Shown here one piece after another: positions 26,608-35,586 of a DNA stretch of 64,000 nt. The position numbers and the translations under genes are program-made. The stretch is taken from contig NZ_JAHCAS010000001.1 in assembly GCF_019634775.1 (NCBI RefSeq), positions 558,001 to 622,000 of the forward strand, written 5' to 3'. The stretch is from Dokdonella sp. GTDB lineage: Bacteria > Pseudomonadota > Gammaproteobacteria > Xanthomonadales > Rhodanobacteraceae. Under the pieces are notes generated by a model. It had not been told where the DNA came from and did not search any database. It saw nothing but the letters and a program-made list of their open reading frames with translations. How positions within the stretch are numbered: position 1 is the first letter of the stretch; every line of letters starts with the position of its first letter.

Positions 26608-27006
26608 ATGAAGCTGACACTAGAGCAACTGAGTGAGCAGGCCGGAGTTCCCGGTCGAACCATTCGCTACTACATCCAGAAAGGGCTGATCGCCGGCCCC
26701 GAAGGTGAAAGGCGCGGCGCCTGGTACACGGCCAATCACCTGTCGGACCTGCTGCGGATACGCCAGTGGCAGGAATCGGGCCTTTCCCTGGACGCCATTG
26801 CGGGTTTGCTTCAAGCCAAGCGCGAGCCACCCCTGGCCCCGCGTCGTCCGGGCGCAGTCGAGGTGCGTTCGCACCTTGTCCTGACCGACGGCATTGAACT
26901 GGTGGTGGCGCCGGAGCGTGCGGGCCTGACGCAGGAACAAGTGCGTCGATTGTTCCAGTCGGTGATGGCGGCCTTGGACACGATCAGGGATTCATCACAG
27001 GACTGA
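26608..27006 (+). CDS. MerR-family transcriptional regulator
   Basis: 132 residues (MKLTLEQLSEQAGVPGRTIRYYIQKGLIAGPEGERRGAWYT). This is a canonical MerR winged helix-turn-helix: the recognition helix GVPGRTIRYYIQKGL is followed by the second helix LLRIRQWQESGLSLDAIAGLL. The C-terminus has a short RSHLVLTDGIELVVAPERAGLTQEQVRRLFQ segment and no metal-binding cysteines, so it is not a metal sensor. It is 44 bp upstream of the VIT-VWA gene in the same direction and very likely controls it. The start is at ATG 26608. Confidence 0.88.
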   Translation: MKLTLEQLSEQAGVPGRTIRYYIQKGLIAGPEGERRGAWYTANHLSDLLRIRQWQESGLSLDAIAGLLQAKREPPLAPRRPGAVEVRSHLVLTDGIELVVAPERAGLTQEQVRRLFQSVMAALDTIRDSSQD

Positions 27007-27050
27007 AGATCTGCCTCGGCAGACCACGGCAAGACATACGAGAGGACACC

Positions 27051-29201
27051 ATGAACCGCATTCGTCGTCGAAATCACGCCACATCACCGCTGGCGCACTC
27101 CGTGCTCAAGGTCGAGATCGTGGACCTCTTGGCCGAGTACGAGTTGCGTCACAGCTTTCGCAATGAAGGTGACTCCGCCATCGAAGCGGTTTACTCGTTC
27201 CCCGTGCCGCTGGACGCCGCGTTCTGTGGCATGCAGGCGACTCTGGGCGATGAATCACTGGTGGCGCAGGTGCTTCCGGCCGAGCAGGCGAATCGGCGCT
27301 ATGACGATGCCATCAGCGACGGCCATGCGGCGATCCTGCTTGAGCAGGTCGAACGAGGGATGCTGTGCGTCAACCTGGGCAATCTGAAGCCGGGCGAACA
27401 GGGCGAGATCGTCTTGCGCTTCAGCGCGATGCTCAATGTGGCTGATGGTGTTGCGCGGTTCAGTCTGCCCCTGGTGCATCGACCACGCTATGGCCGAATG
27501 CGGCTGGATGAAGTTGTCGAGCCGCAGCATGATTTCATGGCGGAACACCCGCTGGATGCCGAAATCCGTGTACGCGGACTGCTGGCTGGCCGGCCGGTGC
27601 GGTGCGCAATGGAAGGTGCACGCTTCGAGCAGCAACAGGACGAAACTGTGCTGCGCATTGGCAAGGCCATGCTGGACCGCGATCTGGTGCTGAACTTCGA
27701 ACTCGGCAATGCGCCGTTGGCGCAGGCGCGATTGGTGGACGATGACGATGGCAGCATCGCCATGATGACCTTCACCATCCCGCAAGTGGCCATCGCGGCG
27801 GAAGGTGCCCGCGAGATCTGCCTGCTGCTTGACGGCTCCGGCTCGATGTCAGGCGACGCCATCGTTCAATCACGCCAGGCATTGGCTGCTGTGGTGGATG
27901 CCTTGGAGGACACCGACCGCATCCAGGTGATTCGCTTCGGCAGTCGGGCCATTCCCATGTTCAGGCGTCCGCTGCGGGCCTTGCCCCGCGTGAAGAGTGC
28001 CTTGCATGAGCTGATCGCCACCATCGATGCGGACCTGGGTGGCACGGAAATGGACGAGGCCCTCATGTTGGCGCTGGATTCGCTGGCCAGTACGGATGGG
28101 GAGCCTGGCGGCAAGGCTGTCATCCTGGTGACCGATGGTGCTGTCAGTGCGCAGGAGCTTGCGCACGCCAGTCGTCGCGCTGCCGAAATGGGTATTCGGG
28201 TTTTCGTTGTGGCGGTGGGCAGCAGCGCCGGTGTGGACGTGTTGGCACCCTTGGCCGAGGAAACCCATGCGACGCTGGAACGCGCCGTACCTGCCGAGCC
28301 GATCGATGCCGGCGTGATGCGGCAGTTCCGCCGCGTGCGCGCGGCGCCGGTAAAGGTTGAAGTGAATTGGGAAGGGGCGGATGTACAGGCCCTTCCGTTG
28401 GGCGCTACCTATCCGGGGGACGCCGTTACGGCCATTGCCTTCGCGAAGGATAAGAAACCGCGAAAAGCCACGGTACGCACAGCGGGCGAAGTCGCCTTTG
28501 AACTGGAATTTGGCCAAGTCCAAAGCATGCCCAGCATGCGCGTCTGGGCCGGGCAGCAGGCCTACAGTCATGCAGCAAAGGCAGACCGGGAAACCTTGGC
28601 GCTTCGTTATGGTCTGGTGAGCCCGGAAACCAAAGCCGTGCTGGTGAAGTTGCGAGGCGACCATGAACTGGCGGAGGGATTGCCACGCGTCACACCCGTG
28701 CGCCACATGCTGCCCCAAGGGATGTTGGTCGCAGGAATGTCGCTCCGCGCCTTGCCGGGTTTGAGCTACGGACTCGACAAATTCGAGGCATACGATATGG
28801 CGCCAGGCGATTCCACGATCGACCGCATGGATCTACCGAGTTTCCTGCGACGCAGCGTGCAGGATGATCCTGTCGTCATGGAGGTTGCGGAACATCCGGA
28901 AGCGGAATCGGCAACGAGGGATTCCCTGAGCATCCACCAGGCGGACAAGCAATCCGTACTGCAGGCCCTGCTGGCATTGCTCCTGACCGAGGGGCGCATA
29001 CCCTCAATCGATGCCGTGGTTGCACAACTGGAGCCTCGCCTGCGGCCGCTTGCACGGGCCTGGCTTGAGTTCCATCACTTTGACGACATGGCGGAAGGCG
29101 CATTGCTGACCTTGCTGCACGATGCCCGGCTCGACTTGAGTGATGAGCAGGAAGCCGAACTGGCGATGGTGCTCGGGGGCAGAAGCCTGTCGAACCCCTG
29201 A
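27051..29201 (+). CDS. VIT and VWA domain protein
   Basis: 716 residues. The N-terminal VIT domain spans about 15-135 (VEIVDLLAEYELRHSFRNEGDSAIEAVYSFPVPLDAAFCGM ..., LGNLKPGEQGEIVLRF), as in inter-alpha-trypsin inhibitor proteins. A VWA domain follows (about 258-430) with an intact MIDAS site DGSGSMSG and LVTDGAVSAQE. The remaining 280 residues contain beta-rich and helical parts (LPSFLRRSVQDD) of no known role. No signal peptide or membrane anchor is seen, so it is cytosolic as written. In bacteria VIT-VWA proteins occur with MerR-type regulators, but their job is unclear. It probably forms an operon with the preceding MerR gene. Confidence 0.88.
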   Translation: MNRIRRRNHATSPLAHSVLKVEIVDLLAEYELRHSFRNEGDSAIEAVYSFPVPLDAAFCGMQATLGDESLVAQVLPAEQANRRYDDAISDGHAAILLEQVERGMLCVNLGNLKPGEQGEIVLRFSAMLNVADGVARFSLPLVHRPRYGRMRLDEVVEPQHDFMAEHPLDAEIRVRGLLAGRPVRCAMEGARFEQQQDETVLRIGKAMLDRDLVLNFELGNAPLAQARLVDDDDGSIAMMTFTIPQVAIAAEGAREICLLLDGSGSMSGDAIVQSRQALAAVVDALEDTDRIQVIRFGSRAIPMFRRPLRALPRVKSALHELIATIDADLGGTEMDEALMLALDSLASTDGEPGGKAVILVTDGAVSAQELAHASRRAAEMGIRVFVVAVGSSAGVDVLAPLAEETHATLERAVPAEPIDAGVMRQFRRVRAAPVKVEVNWEGADVQALPLGATYPGDAVTAIAFAKDKKPRKATVRTAGEVAFELEFGQVQSMPSMRVWAGQQAYSHAAKADRETLALRYGLVSPETKAVLVKLRGDHELAEGLPRVTPVRHMLPQGMLVAGMSLRALPGLSYGLDKFEAYDMAPGDSTIDRMDLPSFLRRSVQDDPVVMEVAEHPEAESATRDSLSIHQADKQSVLQALLALLLTEGRIPSIDAVVAQLEPRLRPLARAWLEFHHFDDMAEGALLTLLHDARLDLSDEQEAELAMVLGGRSLSNP

Positions 29202-29223
29202 TCGTCTGTGAAGCGGGACTGCA

Positions 29224-29631
29224 TCATGGAGCCTCCGCGAGTCGACCGAGATCCTTGAACCGCGCGAGCCCGGCGTCCGGGTTCGCGACAAACAAGGGAT
29301 GGAACGAGGCATAGCCCCACGCGACCGCTTCGGCATGGCGCCCCTGGGCCTCGCGCAAGCTGCCCACGGTGGCGGCCACAAAGGTTGAGTTGTAAGGATC
29401 ATCCGGAGCGACCCGCTGCAGGGCCGCGACTGCTTCTGCGGCGCGCGCGTCGGCTCGGTCCGGAGGCACACCCAAGGTCAGTGCCTGGACTTCGAGCATG
29501 GCCGTCAGCCAGGTGTAGATGCTGTCACCGCTGACCGATCTGAGCATCCCGAAGGATTCATGCAGGCGCCGCGCCGCGGCGTCGAAGCGACCTTTGGCCC
29601 GGTCCGGCGATGCATAGGCCTGCCGGCACGG
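29224..29631 (-). pseudogene. C-terminal remnant of a TPR-type protein
   Basis: An open frame encodes helical-repeat-like sequence (RQAYASPDRAKGRFDAAARRLHES ... DDPYNSTFVAATVGSLREAQGRHAEAVAWG) ending at a proper stop, but nothing gene-like continues upstream in the same frame. The first in-frame residues before CRQAY are low-quality. It looks like the C-terminal end of a larger tetratricopeptide protein, truncated by a past rearrangement. Bases 29632-29931 hold nothing I can name apart from the leader of the next gene. Confidence 0.4.
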
Positions 29632-29931
29632 GGTGAAGTTTGGACATGTGCGTCTCCGGATCTTGCCTGGCTTCGATGGCGCCACAGGCACAGGCAGGAC
29701 CGGCATCAGGCGTGGCCTCTGTCACCGCCGCTTTCCGTGTCTGCTCGATAGGGGGACCGGAACAATGGAAGGACCGCGACGGCTCACATGCCAAGGATGG
29801 TTGGAATGGGCCACAACACGGATGCCCAGGCCCACTGCGATCCATGCGCGACATGACGGAACCCGCTTGATCCACACCGCCCGCCAGCGGCGCGGCACAG
29901 GCACGGCGTCCTGACCACGAGGAGCTCACAC

Positions 29932-32559
29932 ATGCGTATCCGAATGCTGGCTGCGGCCCTGAGCCTGATTCCCGCCGGCCAAGCACTGGCTCAAGCCGGG
30001 ACTGGAGAAACCTGGGACACGTTCGGTCCAGACCGGGCCAGCGGCGTGTTCCTGAACATCACCCGTGAGCATCTGGAGAACAACTATGCCGATGCGATCG
30101 CGGTCGATCATGCCGACCGAATCCTGATCCTGAACGACTGGCGCGAGGATGGCAGCACCAATCTCGATTGCGCGCTGACCCGGCATATCGCCAATGCCCG
30201 CCTGCTCGACATGAGTTTTACCGGGCCGCAGGAGTTGGAGGCCACGCAGCGCATTGCGCTCGATCTCGGCGGCGCCAATCTCGATGTGTGCAATTCCCTC
30301 GCCGTGGATGATGTCAACCGCCCGATCATTGCCGGCTACGCCACCACAGGCTCCGGCACCAGTGGATTCCTGATGCGACGTCGAGCCAACGGTTCCGCAG
30401 ACACCAGCTTCTCTGCCGACGGCCAAGTCGTGCTGGCCAGTGTTCTCGGTTTCGTTGGCACCGATTCGCACCTGGAGCATGTCCTGTCCATCGGCGACAA
30501 GATCGTCGCCTGTGGTTCGGTCAAGCGCGGCGCTTCCAGCAACATGCTGATCATGCGCTTCAGCGCCAACGGACAGCTCGACACCAGCTTCTCCGGCAAC
30601 GGCTGGGCGGAAGTGGATTTCGGCGTCAGTGGCACGCGCAACGACAGCTGCAAACGCATCGTTGCCCTGCCCAATGGCCACCTCATCGCCGGCGGCACCA
30701 TCACCGATGCCAATGGTGCTCGCGCCTACGGCTTCGCTCGTTTCAACTCAAGTGGTGGATTCGTCACCAGCTTCGGCAACCAGGGCCGCCTGCTCATCGA
30801 GAACACCTCACAAATCGCGTCCACTCCGAGCCTCACCGACCTCGCCTGGGATGCCGGCCGAAACCGTCTGTTGGCCGCATGCAATCTCAGCTTCGCCTTC
30901 TCACTCGCTGATACATCGTGCGTCATGGCCATTCGCGGCGCGAATGGCGCGCTCGATCCGACGTTCTCGAATGCCGGACGCCTCAGCTTCCGCTTCTCCA
31001 ACTTCGGCGGTGGAATCCGGGAAACCGGGGACAGCACCCTGACGCGCATCCACGTGCGTGACGATGGCAGCTTCTATGCCCTCGGCACGCATGAAAACAG
31101 CGAGACGGATGCATCGACCTATGGCAGCTCCGATTTCGTCAGCATGCGTTTTGAAGCCGATGGCAGCGTGGTGGAATCCGGCCCCCAGGCCTACGCTGGC
31201 GATGGCATCACCTTCACGTCCATGCCTGAAGTTTCCGTGAGTCAAGTGGCGCACCCGAACAGTTCCTGGCGACGCGTCGGTGAGACCCTGGTGGATTCGA
31301 CGATCTACCGAGGCAACCTCCTGTTCCTGGTCAACCGCAATCGCTTTCCTTCCTTCGTCTACGACCATGATGGCGATGGCAATCTCGACGAACCCGGTCC
31401 GATCGCGCCCGTGGCCGGCGCCCTCGTGACTGACGGCCTGTTCAGTGCGGACTTCGACTACGACGGGGTTGCCCCTTCGACGCTCGCCACGCCGATCACG
31501 CAACCACCCGCGGGGCTCGGCAACTATTGCAGCGTGCGCGCTGCGAATGGCGCGTTCGGTCTGCTTCCGCAGGGCAGCGGCAGTGACCCCTGCCAGGTTT
31601 TCCTCAACGACAACCCCAGCCTGATCATCGAGCGCGCCGGCAAGTATTCGCTGAGCGGCTTCAACTGGGTCATCGGCACCTGCAGCGGTGGTTTCATCAC
31701 CCTGCGCTCGGGCAACGGCACTGCGCCATTCGACCTGGCCTTCAATGACGCTGCCGGCCGCAGCAACTGCGTGTTCACCGCATCGCCGGATGCCATGCCG
31801 GTGTTTTCGCGACCCTACACCGGCACCAACAGCGGCGTGGGCAATACCCAGTCCTTCAATCACGACCCCTACAAAATTTCGCTGGACGTCACGGATTTCG
31901 GCCAGTCCTCGACCAACGGGTTCAATGCCTGCGCCATCGACAATCGCGGTCGCCAGCGCAGCATCGGCAATCCGGACGCCAACCCATCCACCTGCAACTA
32001 CGACAACTCCGGCGTCGACGAGCCGGCCATTGACATAGGCGTCACCAATTCACGCAACGTGATCGCAGTCGCGGATGGCCGCGTGACCATGGCCATCCCG
32101 CGACACGTACCACGGTTCTCTCCCGCAAGCATGGATCCCTATCAACGCGAAGTGTTCGTGCGCCACTCGGTCGGCGGCGGCCGCTATGCCGAGGAGTTCA
32201 CCACCTACTACGCACACATGAGCGATACCGCAGTGCGCACGGGCGATCTCGTGCTGGCGGGTGACGTGCTCGGCCAGGTCGGCACGACCGGGGCGTCCAG
32301 CGGCGAGCATCTGCACCTGGGCGTGATCCGCCACACCAACCTGACGTTCCGCCCGACCTTTGAACTCAACTTCGTCGGGGGAAGTTGGGATCGCGATGCC
32401 AGCGTCGGCGCGGTCGATCCCTTCGGCTGGCTGGCGCCTCAGGGCTTCGATCCGTGGGCGTGGCGCTTCCGCAACCATGCCAGCAATCCCCTGCTCAACA
32501 ATGCCGGCGCCCTCAGTCCGCAGCTCTGGAGAAACGGACAGGCCCCGCCACTGCAATGA
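29932..32559 (+). CDS. Secreted delta-60-repeat protein with M23-type C-terminal domain
   Basis: 875 residues with a signal peptide (MRIRMLAAALSLIPAGQALAQ). Residues about 20-450 hold delta-60-like repeats, each with a phrase such as DTSFSADGQVVL, DTSFSGNGWAEVDF, FVTSFGNQGRLLI or DPTFSNAGRLSF. The C-terminal part (about 690-830) is an M23/LytM-like peptidase fold (ITVADGRVT-like strand, TYYAHMSD, GDVLGQVGTTGASSGEHLHLGV). His793 and His795 of the HLH motif and Asp701 are present, but the first zinc histidine is replaced by Glu697 (EPAID). A degenerate or altered metallopeptidase on a repeat scaffold outside the cell is likely. Confidence 0.85.
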   Translation: MRIRMLAAALSLIPAGQALAQAGTGETWDTFGPDRASGVFLNITREHLENNYADAIAVDHADRILILNDWREDGSTNLDCALTRHIANARLLDMSFTGPQELEATQRIALDLGGANLDVCNSLAVDDVNRPIIAGYATTGSGTSGFLMRRRANGSADTSFSADGQVVLASVLGFVGTDSHLEHVLSIGDKIVACGSVKRGASSNMLIMRFSANGQLDTSFSGNGWAEVDFGVSGTRNDSCKRIVALPNGHLIAGGTITDANGARAYGFARFNSSGGFVTSFGNQGRLLIENTSQIASTPSLTDLAWDAGRNRLLAACNLSFAFSLADTSCVMAIRGANGALDPTFSNAGRLSFRFSNFGGGIRETGDSTLTRIHVRDDGSFYALGTHENSETDASTYGSSDFVSMRFEADGSVVESGPQAYAGDGITFTSMPEVSVSQVAHPNSSWRRVGETLVDSTIYRGNLLFLVNRNRFPSFVYDHDGDGNLDEPGPIAPVAGALVTDGLFSADFDYDGVAPSTLATPITQPPAGLGNYCSVRAANGAFGLLPQGSGSDPCQVFLNDNPSLIIERAGKYSLSGFNWVIGTCSGGFITLRSGNGTAPFDLAFNDAAGRSNCVFTASPDAMPVFSRPYTGTNSGVGNTQSFNHDPYKISLDVTDFGQSSTNGFNACAIDNRGRQRSIGNPDANPSTCNYDNSGVDEPAIDIGVTNSRNVIAVADGRVTMAIPRHVPRFSPASMDPYQREVFVRHSVGGGRYAEEFTTYYAHMSDTAVRTGDLVLAGDVLGQVGTTGASSGEHLHLGVIRHTNLTFRPTFELNFVGGSWDRDASVGAVDPFGWLAPQGFDPWAWRFRNHASNPLLNNAGALSPQLWRNGQAPPLQ

Positions 32560-32882
32560 TGCGCTCCGAGCAGCAATACCGGTGCCGCGTCACCGGCGCA
32601 GGCACACCCGATCGTGCCTGCGCGGGTCGTTTCGGATCAGCTGCGCTCGCGACGCCGCAAGGGGCGAAGATGCCTGCTGGCGGTGCGCGCCTGGCGCAAA
32701 CGTGAGGCATGTAACTCCTTGCGGGTAGCCAGAGGCCGCGCAAGCGCCGGTTTGGGCACGGGTTGCGCGACCGCGCGTTGGATTTCGCTACGCTGCGGCC
32801 GCTGATCCTCGCACTTCACGACCATTTCGCACCGCTCCGCGGCAGCGGTTGCATGACGACAAGGTGGCGGTACGCTGCGCGC
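32560..32882. other. Intergenic stretch, nothing recognised
   Basis: 323 bp, GC-rich, between the M23 protein gene and a small frame. Neither strand has a frame that looks coding, and I see no terminator with a T-run. Confidence 0.5.
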
Positions 32883-33077
32883 ATGAACACGCCCGAACCG
32901 TCGCCCCTGAAAAGCGTTCCCGCCGACTGCTCGGATCTCTATCGCCTCGCCGTGCGTGTCGCCGCGACCGGGACGAACGAAGAACTCCGCGCGATGGTGG
33001 AACGGCTGCAGCCCCGAGGAAAACTCAGCCTCGTGACTTCAAGGGATGCCCTGATCAATCCCGCAATGGCGCCGTGA
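32883..33077 (+). CDS. Small unknown protein ending in a repeat
   Basis: 64 residues (MNTPEPSPLKSVPADCSDLYRLAVRVAATGTNEELRAMVERLQPRGKLS...). The first 50 residues look like a genuine short helical protein. The last 13 (SRDALINPAMAP) are encoded by a piece of a family E repeat, which supplies the stop codon. No strong ribosome site is seen. It could be a gene whose tail was replaced by the repeat or a chance frame. Confidence 0.35.
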   Translation: MNTPEPSPLKSVPADCSDLYRLAVRVAATGTNEELRAMVERLQPRGKLSLVTSRDALINPAMAP

Positions 33078-33150
33078 CATCCGCAAGGTTCGCAGCCGGC
33101 TTCATCCGAAGCTGCTGCACGGGTCGCCATTACCTCGATCAGCTTGCGGG

Positions 33151-33330
33151 CTAGTGGATGCCCTTGCGGTAGTCGCTGCCAACAGGCAGGGGGGCCAGCA
33201 TCTTCCCAAGGATCTCGCGGCGCTCGGCCAGCGCCTTGTCGGAAGGAGCTGGAAGTCGCAAACCTCGTCTTGGTCGACCGCGATCATCTCCTTCAAGAGA
33301 CCACGCGCCCGTGAAGGGACGAGGTCCCTC
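33151..33330 (-). pseudogene. Frameshifted remnant of an unknown gene
   Basis: Two adjoining minus-strand frames each read like protein. VRDLVPSRARGLLKEMIAVDQDEVCDF comes first, then, after a shift near 33245, LPAPSDKALAERREILGKMLAPLPVGSDYRKGIH with a stop. Together they look like one short protein broken by a frameshift. There is no family match I can name. The surrounding sequence (33078-33463) has no other gene. Confidence 0.3.
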
Positions 33331-33463
33331 ACGAACGAGTGCGCCGGTATCCTGCCGGGCCAGACATTGCCCTGTAGGCAACGAACTTGGAGTGGGGGCT
33401 TGAGTCGGGGCTTGCCGGATTCCCTGAATCTGCGACGCTCGGCAGAAACGAGCTGGAGTGACC

Positions 33464-33697
33464 ATGGAACTGACGAATGATCGACGCCTGCGCCTGGACG
33501 CGTCGGACCGGAAACTGATCCGCGCCATCGCCGCCGAGGAGGCCGCCGAGATCGTGTCGATCGAGTTCATTCGCGAATGCGCGGTGAACGTCCGCAACGG
33601 ATCGGCGACCCACGTCTACGCCGACATCATGCGTGTGATGTTCGATCACTTCCTGGCGGAAGCCGAAGCCCTGGTGCGCTCGGCAAGGCTTCAGTGA
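33464..33697 (+). CDS. Small protein of unknown function
   Basis: 77 residues (MELTNDRRLRLDASDRKLIRAIAAEEAAEIVSIEFIRECAVNVRNGSATHVYADIMRVMFDHFLAEAEALVRSARLQ). GGAG lies 5 bases before ATG. Sequence and composition are consistent with a soluble helical protein. No domain, membrane segment or signal is visible, and no operon partner lies nearby. Confidence 0.45.
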   Translation: MELTNDRRLRLDASDRKLIRAIAAEEAAEIVSIEFIRECAVNVRNGSATHVYADIMRVMFDHFLAEAEALVRSARLQ

Positions 33698-34017
33698 GGA
33701 AAGGCTTGCGGGTGCCGTCCGGAAGGGGCGGCAGCGGCCTGTCTTCGCCGGGAAACCGGCGACGGACCGATGTCCGGTTCGTCTTCGTTCCGTGGTTGCG
33801 ATGAATCCTCTCGCGAACCCCATGCCAGCGTGGCCAGGGGGGCAGTCGGGGCGCGATGTCGTTCAACGAGCGCAGCTCGGCGTTGCGCCGGCTCGACACA
33901 CCGTCGTCCGCCTTCGCCGTCGCGCATCGATCTGCGCCCACGCAAGACGGTAACGCCGTTGCGGGATCGATCAGAGCATCCTTGGCCGTGGCCGGTACCA
34001 CGGCATGACGGTAGACA
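33698..34017. other. Intergenic stretch with part of a family E repeat
   Basis: 320 bp without a convincing gene. Around 33960-33990, TTGCGGGATCGATCAGAGCATCC resembles one arm of the family E palindrome (written here as TTGCGGGATCGATCAG then AGCATCC). The rest is unassigned. Confidence 0.45.
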
Positions 34018-34090
34018 TGCCGGCACCCGGATTCGAACTGGGGACCTACCGCTTACAAGGCGGTTGCTCTACCAACTGAGCTATGCCGGC
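34018..34090 (-). tRNA. tRNA-Thr(UGU)
   Basis: 73 nt on the minus strand, with acceptor arms GCCGGCA/TGCCGGC. The anticodon arm ACCGC-CTTGTAA-GCGGT gives anticodon TGT. The T loop is TTCGAAT. No CCA is encoded (the bases after the discriminator A are TGT), so it depends on the cca gene product. This contrasts with tRNA-Arg in this window, which has CCA. Confidence 0.95.
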
Positions 34091-34102
34091 ACAGGCCGCG
34101 CA

Positions 34103-34160
34103 TTCTAGGGATGCTCTGAGCAATCCCGCAATGGCGGGATTGCTCAGAGCATCCCTAGAA
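34103..34160. repeat. Perfect 27-bp inverted repeat, family E
   Basis: Arms TTCTAGGGATGCTC..CCCGC and their exact complement are separated by the four bases AATG (34130-34133), so all 27 pairs match. Partial copies with GGGATGCYCTGATCAATCCC and GCAATGGC occur near 33047 and 39265, and one arm near 33965. The TAG at 34155-34157 (read on the minus strand) is the stop codon of the SPOR gene. Confidence 0.92.
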
Positions 34161-34811
34161 ACACTCCACCGCCTGCTCGGCCACAGCAGCGACTGCGGCA
34201 CGTGCGCGTGCATCGAGCGTGGCGTCGCGGGCGATCGCGTAGTCAATGAAATACACCGGCAGTTCCTCGGTGCGCTGGATGACTTCGGGCGCGAAGCCGA
34301 GCGCGGTGATCTCGGCACGGCGGCGCTCGGCATTGGCCTGCTCGCGGAACAGGCCGAGCGAAACCGTGTTCTGCTGCTCGCCGGCGGTGACCACGTAGTA
34401 GTCGCGCACGCCCTTCGATGACAACGAGCGCGCGAGGCCGAGCGCTTCCTCGCGCGACTTCACCGCCGGCAGGTAGACCCAGTAGCCGCGCGATTGGGTG
34501 GCGCGCGCATTGCGGTACTGGATGCGTCGCACCTGCGGGGTCAGCACCTGCATTGCCGCGCGCATGTCGGCCTGTGTCGCGAACGGACCGAGCGTGCGGC
34601 AGACGTCGTCGCCGCGACCGGCAACCGCCGCCGTGGACGCCGGTGAGGCACCGTCGCCGCCGTCGCGTTCGGACAGCAGGATCAGGCGGGCGACGCCGGG
34701 CTCGGGCAGCAGCTCCGGAGCGCGTTCGGCAGGTGCCGGCGCGAACGCGATCCAGCACGCGCCACCGATGTTGAGCGCGAGCAAAAACAGGAACAGGAAG
34801 CGCGGAAACAT
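34155..34811 (-). CDS. Membrane-anchored SPOR-domain protein
   Basis: 218 residues. One N-terminal membrane segment (FPRFLFLFLLALNIGGACWIAF) is followed by a low-complexity linker. A C-terminal region has CRTLGPFATQADMRAAMQVL, RGYWVYLPAVKSREEALGLARSL and QNTVSLGLFREQANAERRRAEI, the SPOR pattern that binds denuded peptidoglycan glycans at the division site. It lies 37 bp after coaX and likely belongs to the plsY-birA-coaX operon. The stop codon is in the left part of a palindromic repeat, so the last residues (VECF) could have been reshaped by the repeat's insertion. Confidence 0.82.
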   Translation of the reverse strand: MFPRFLFLFLLALNIGGACWIAFAPAPAERAPELLPEPGVARLILLSERDGGDGASPASTAAVAGRGDDVCRTLGPFATQADMRAAMQVLTPQVRRIQYRNARATQSRGYWVYLPAVKSREEALGLARSLSSKGVRDYYVVTAGEQQNTVSLGLFREQANAERRRAEITALGFAPEVIQRTEELPVYFIDYAIARDATLDARARAAVAAVAEQAVECF

Positions 34812-34848
34812 CCGGTCTCGGCTGGCCAATGATGAAGTCGCGCGGATT

Positions 34849-35586
34849 CTAGCCCGCCCGCTCACTCCACAGGGCGAGGCCGCGCAGGACGAGATCGTGG
34901 GCACGTTCGAGATCGGGCAGTTGCGCGCGCCATTCGTCGAGGCCACCGCCATCGCCGACCAGGGCGACCGCCGTGCCGAGACGACGCGCGACTTCGCCAC
35001 GGAAACGCTCGACCAGGGCCACCGCGGCCAGGGCGGTACCCGACCAGGCACCATCGAGCGTGTCTTCGGCAATCTCGACAAGACGGCCCGCACCTGTGCC
35101 GACGCGCGCCGTGGCGAAGCCGAGAGCACGGCGCATCAGGTGTGGCGACGGCGCGATGAGGCCGCCGAGATGGCGACCGGAAGCATCGAGCGCATCGAGA
35201 GTCAGGGCCGTGCCGCAACCGACAACGACCTGTGCGCGGGGCGCCTGTGCATGCGCAGCGGCCATGGCGAGGAAGCGGTCGACGCCCAGCCGTAGCGGCT
35301 GGTGATAGGCGTTGACGATGCCCAGTGCGGCGGCCGGGCTGCGCACAAACTCGGCCTCGCGGCCGCAACGCGCAAGCAGCAGCGCGTGCAGCGCGGCCTC
35401 CCTATCTGTATCGACAACGCTGGCGACATGGATCGAATCGACGGCAGGCAGTCCGACCCACTGCGCTGCCAGCGCTTCATCGAACGGCGTGTCGGCATGC
35501 GCAAACGCGCCACCGGGCGAGAAGCCTTCGGGCGAGGCCAACGCCCATTTGAGGCGCGTGTTGCCGATGTCGACCAGCAGTCTCAT
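34849..35586 (-). CDS. coaX: Type III pantothenate kinase
   Basis: 245 residues. The acetate/sugar-kinase fold of CoaX is shown by LVDIGNTRLKWALA at the start, VDRFLAMAAAHAQ, VVGCGTALTLDALDASGRHLGGLIAPSPHLM, and ALVGDGGGLDEW. It phosphorylates pantothenate in the first step of coenzyme A synthesis and, unlike CoaA, needs a monovalent cation and is not inhibited by CoA. Its ATG overlaps the birA stop (ATGA), so translation is coupled. The birA-coaX order is common in gammaproteobacteria. Confidence 0.95.
   Translation of the reverse strand: MRLLVDIGNTRLKWALASPEGFSPGGAFAHADTPFDEALAAQWVGLPAVDSIHVASVVDTDREAALHALLLARCGREAEFVRSPAAALGIVNAYHQPLRLGVDRFLAMAAAHAQAPRAQVVVGCGTALTLDALDASGRHLGGLIAPSPHLMRRALGFATARVGTGAGRLVEIAEDTLDGAWSGTALAAVALVERFRGEVARRLGTAVALVGDGGGLDEWRAQLPDLERAHDLVLRGLALWSERAG

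Noticed and set aside
18500..34000. Prophage or conjugative element
   Set aside because: Apart from the recombinase there are no capsid, tail, lysis, relaxase or type IV secretion genes.
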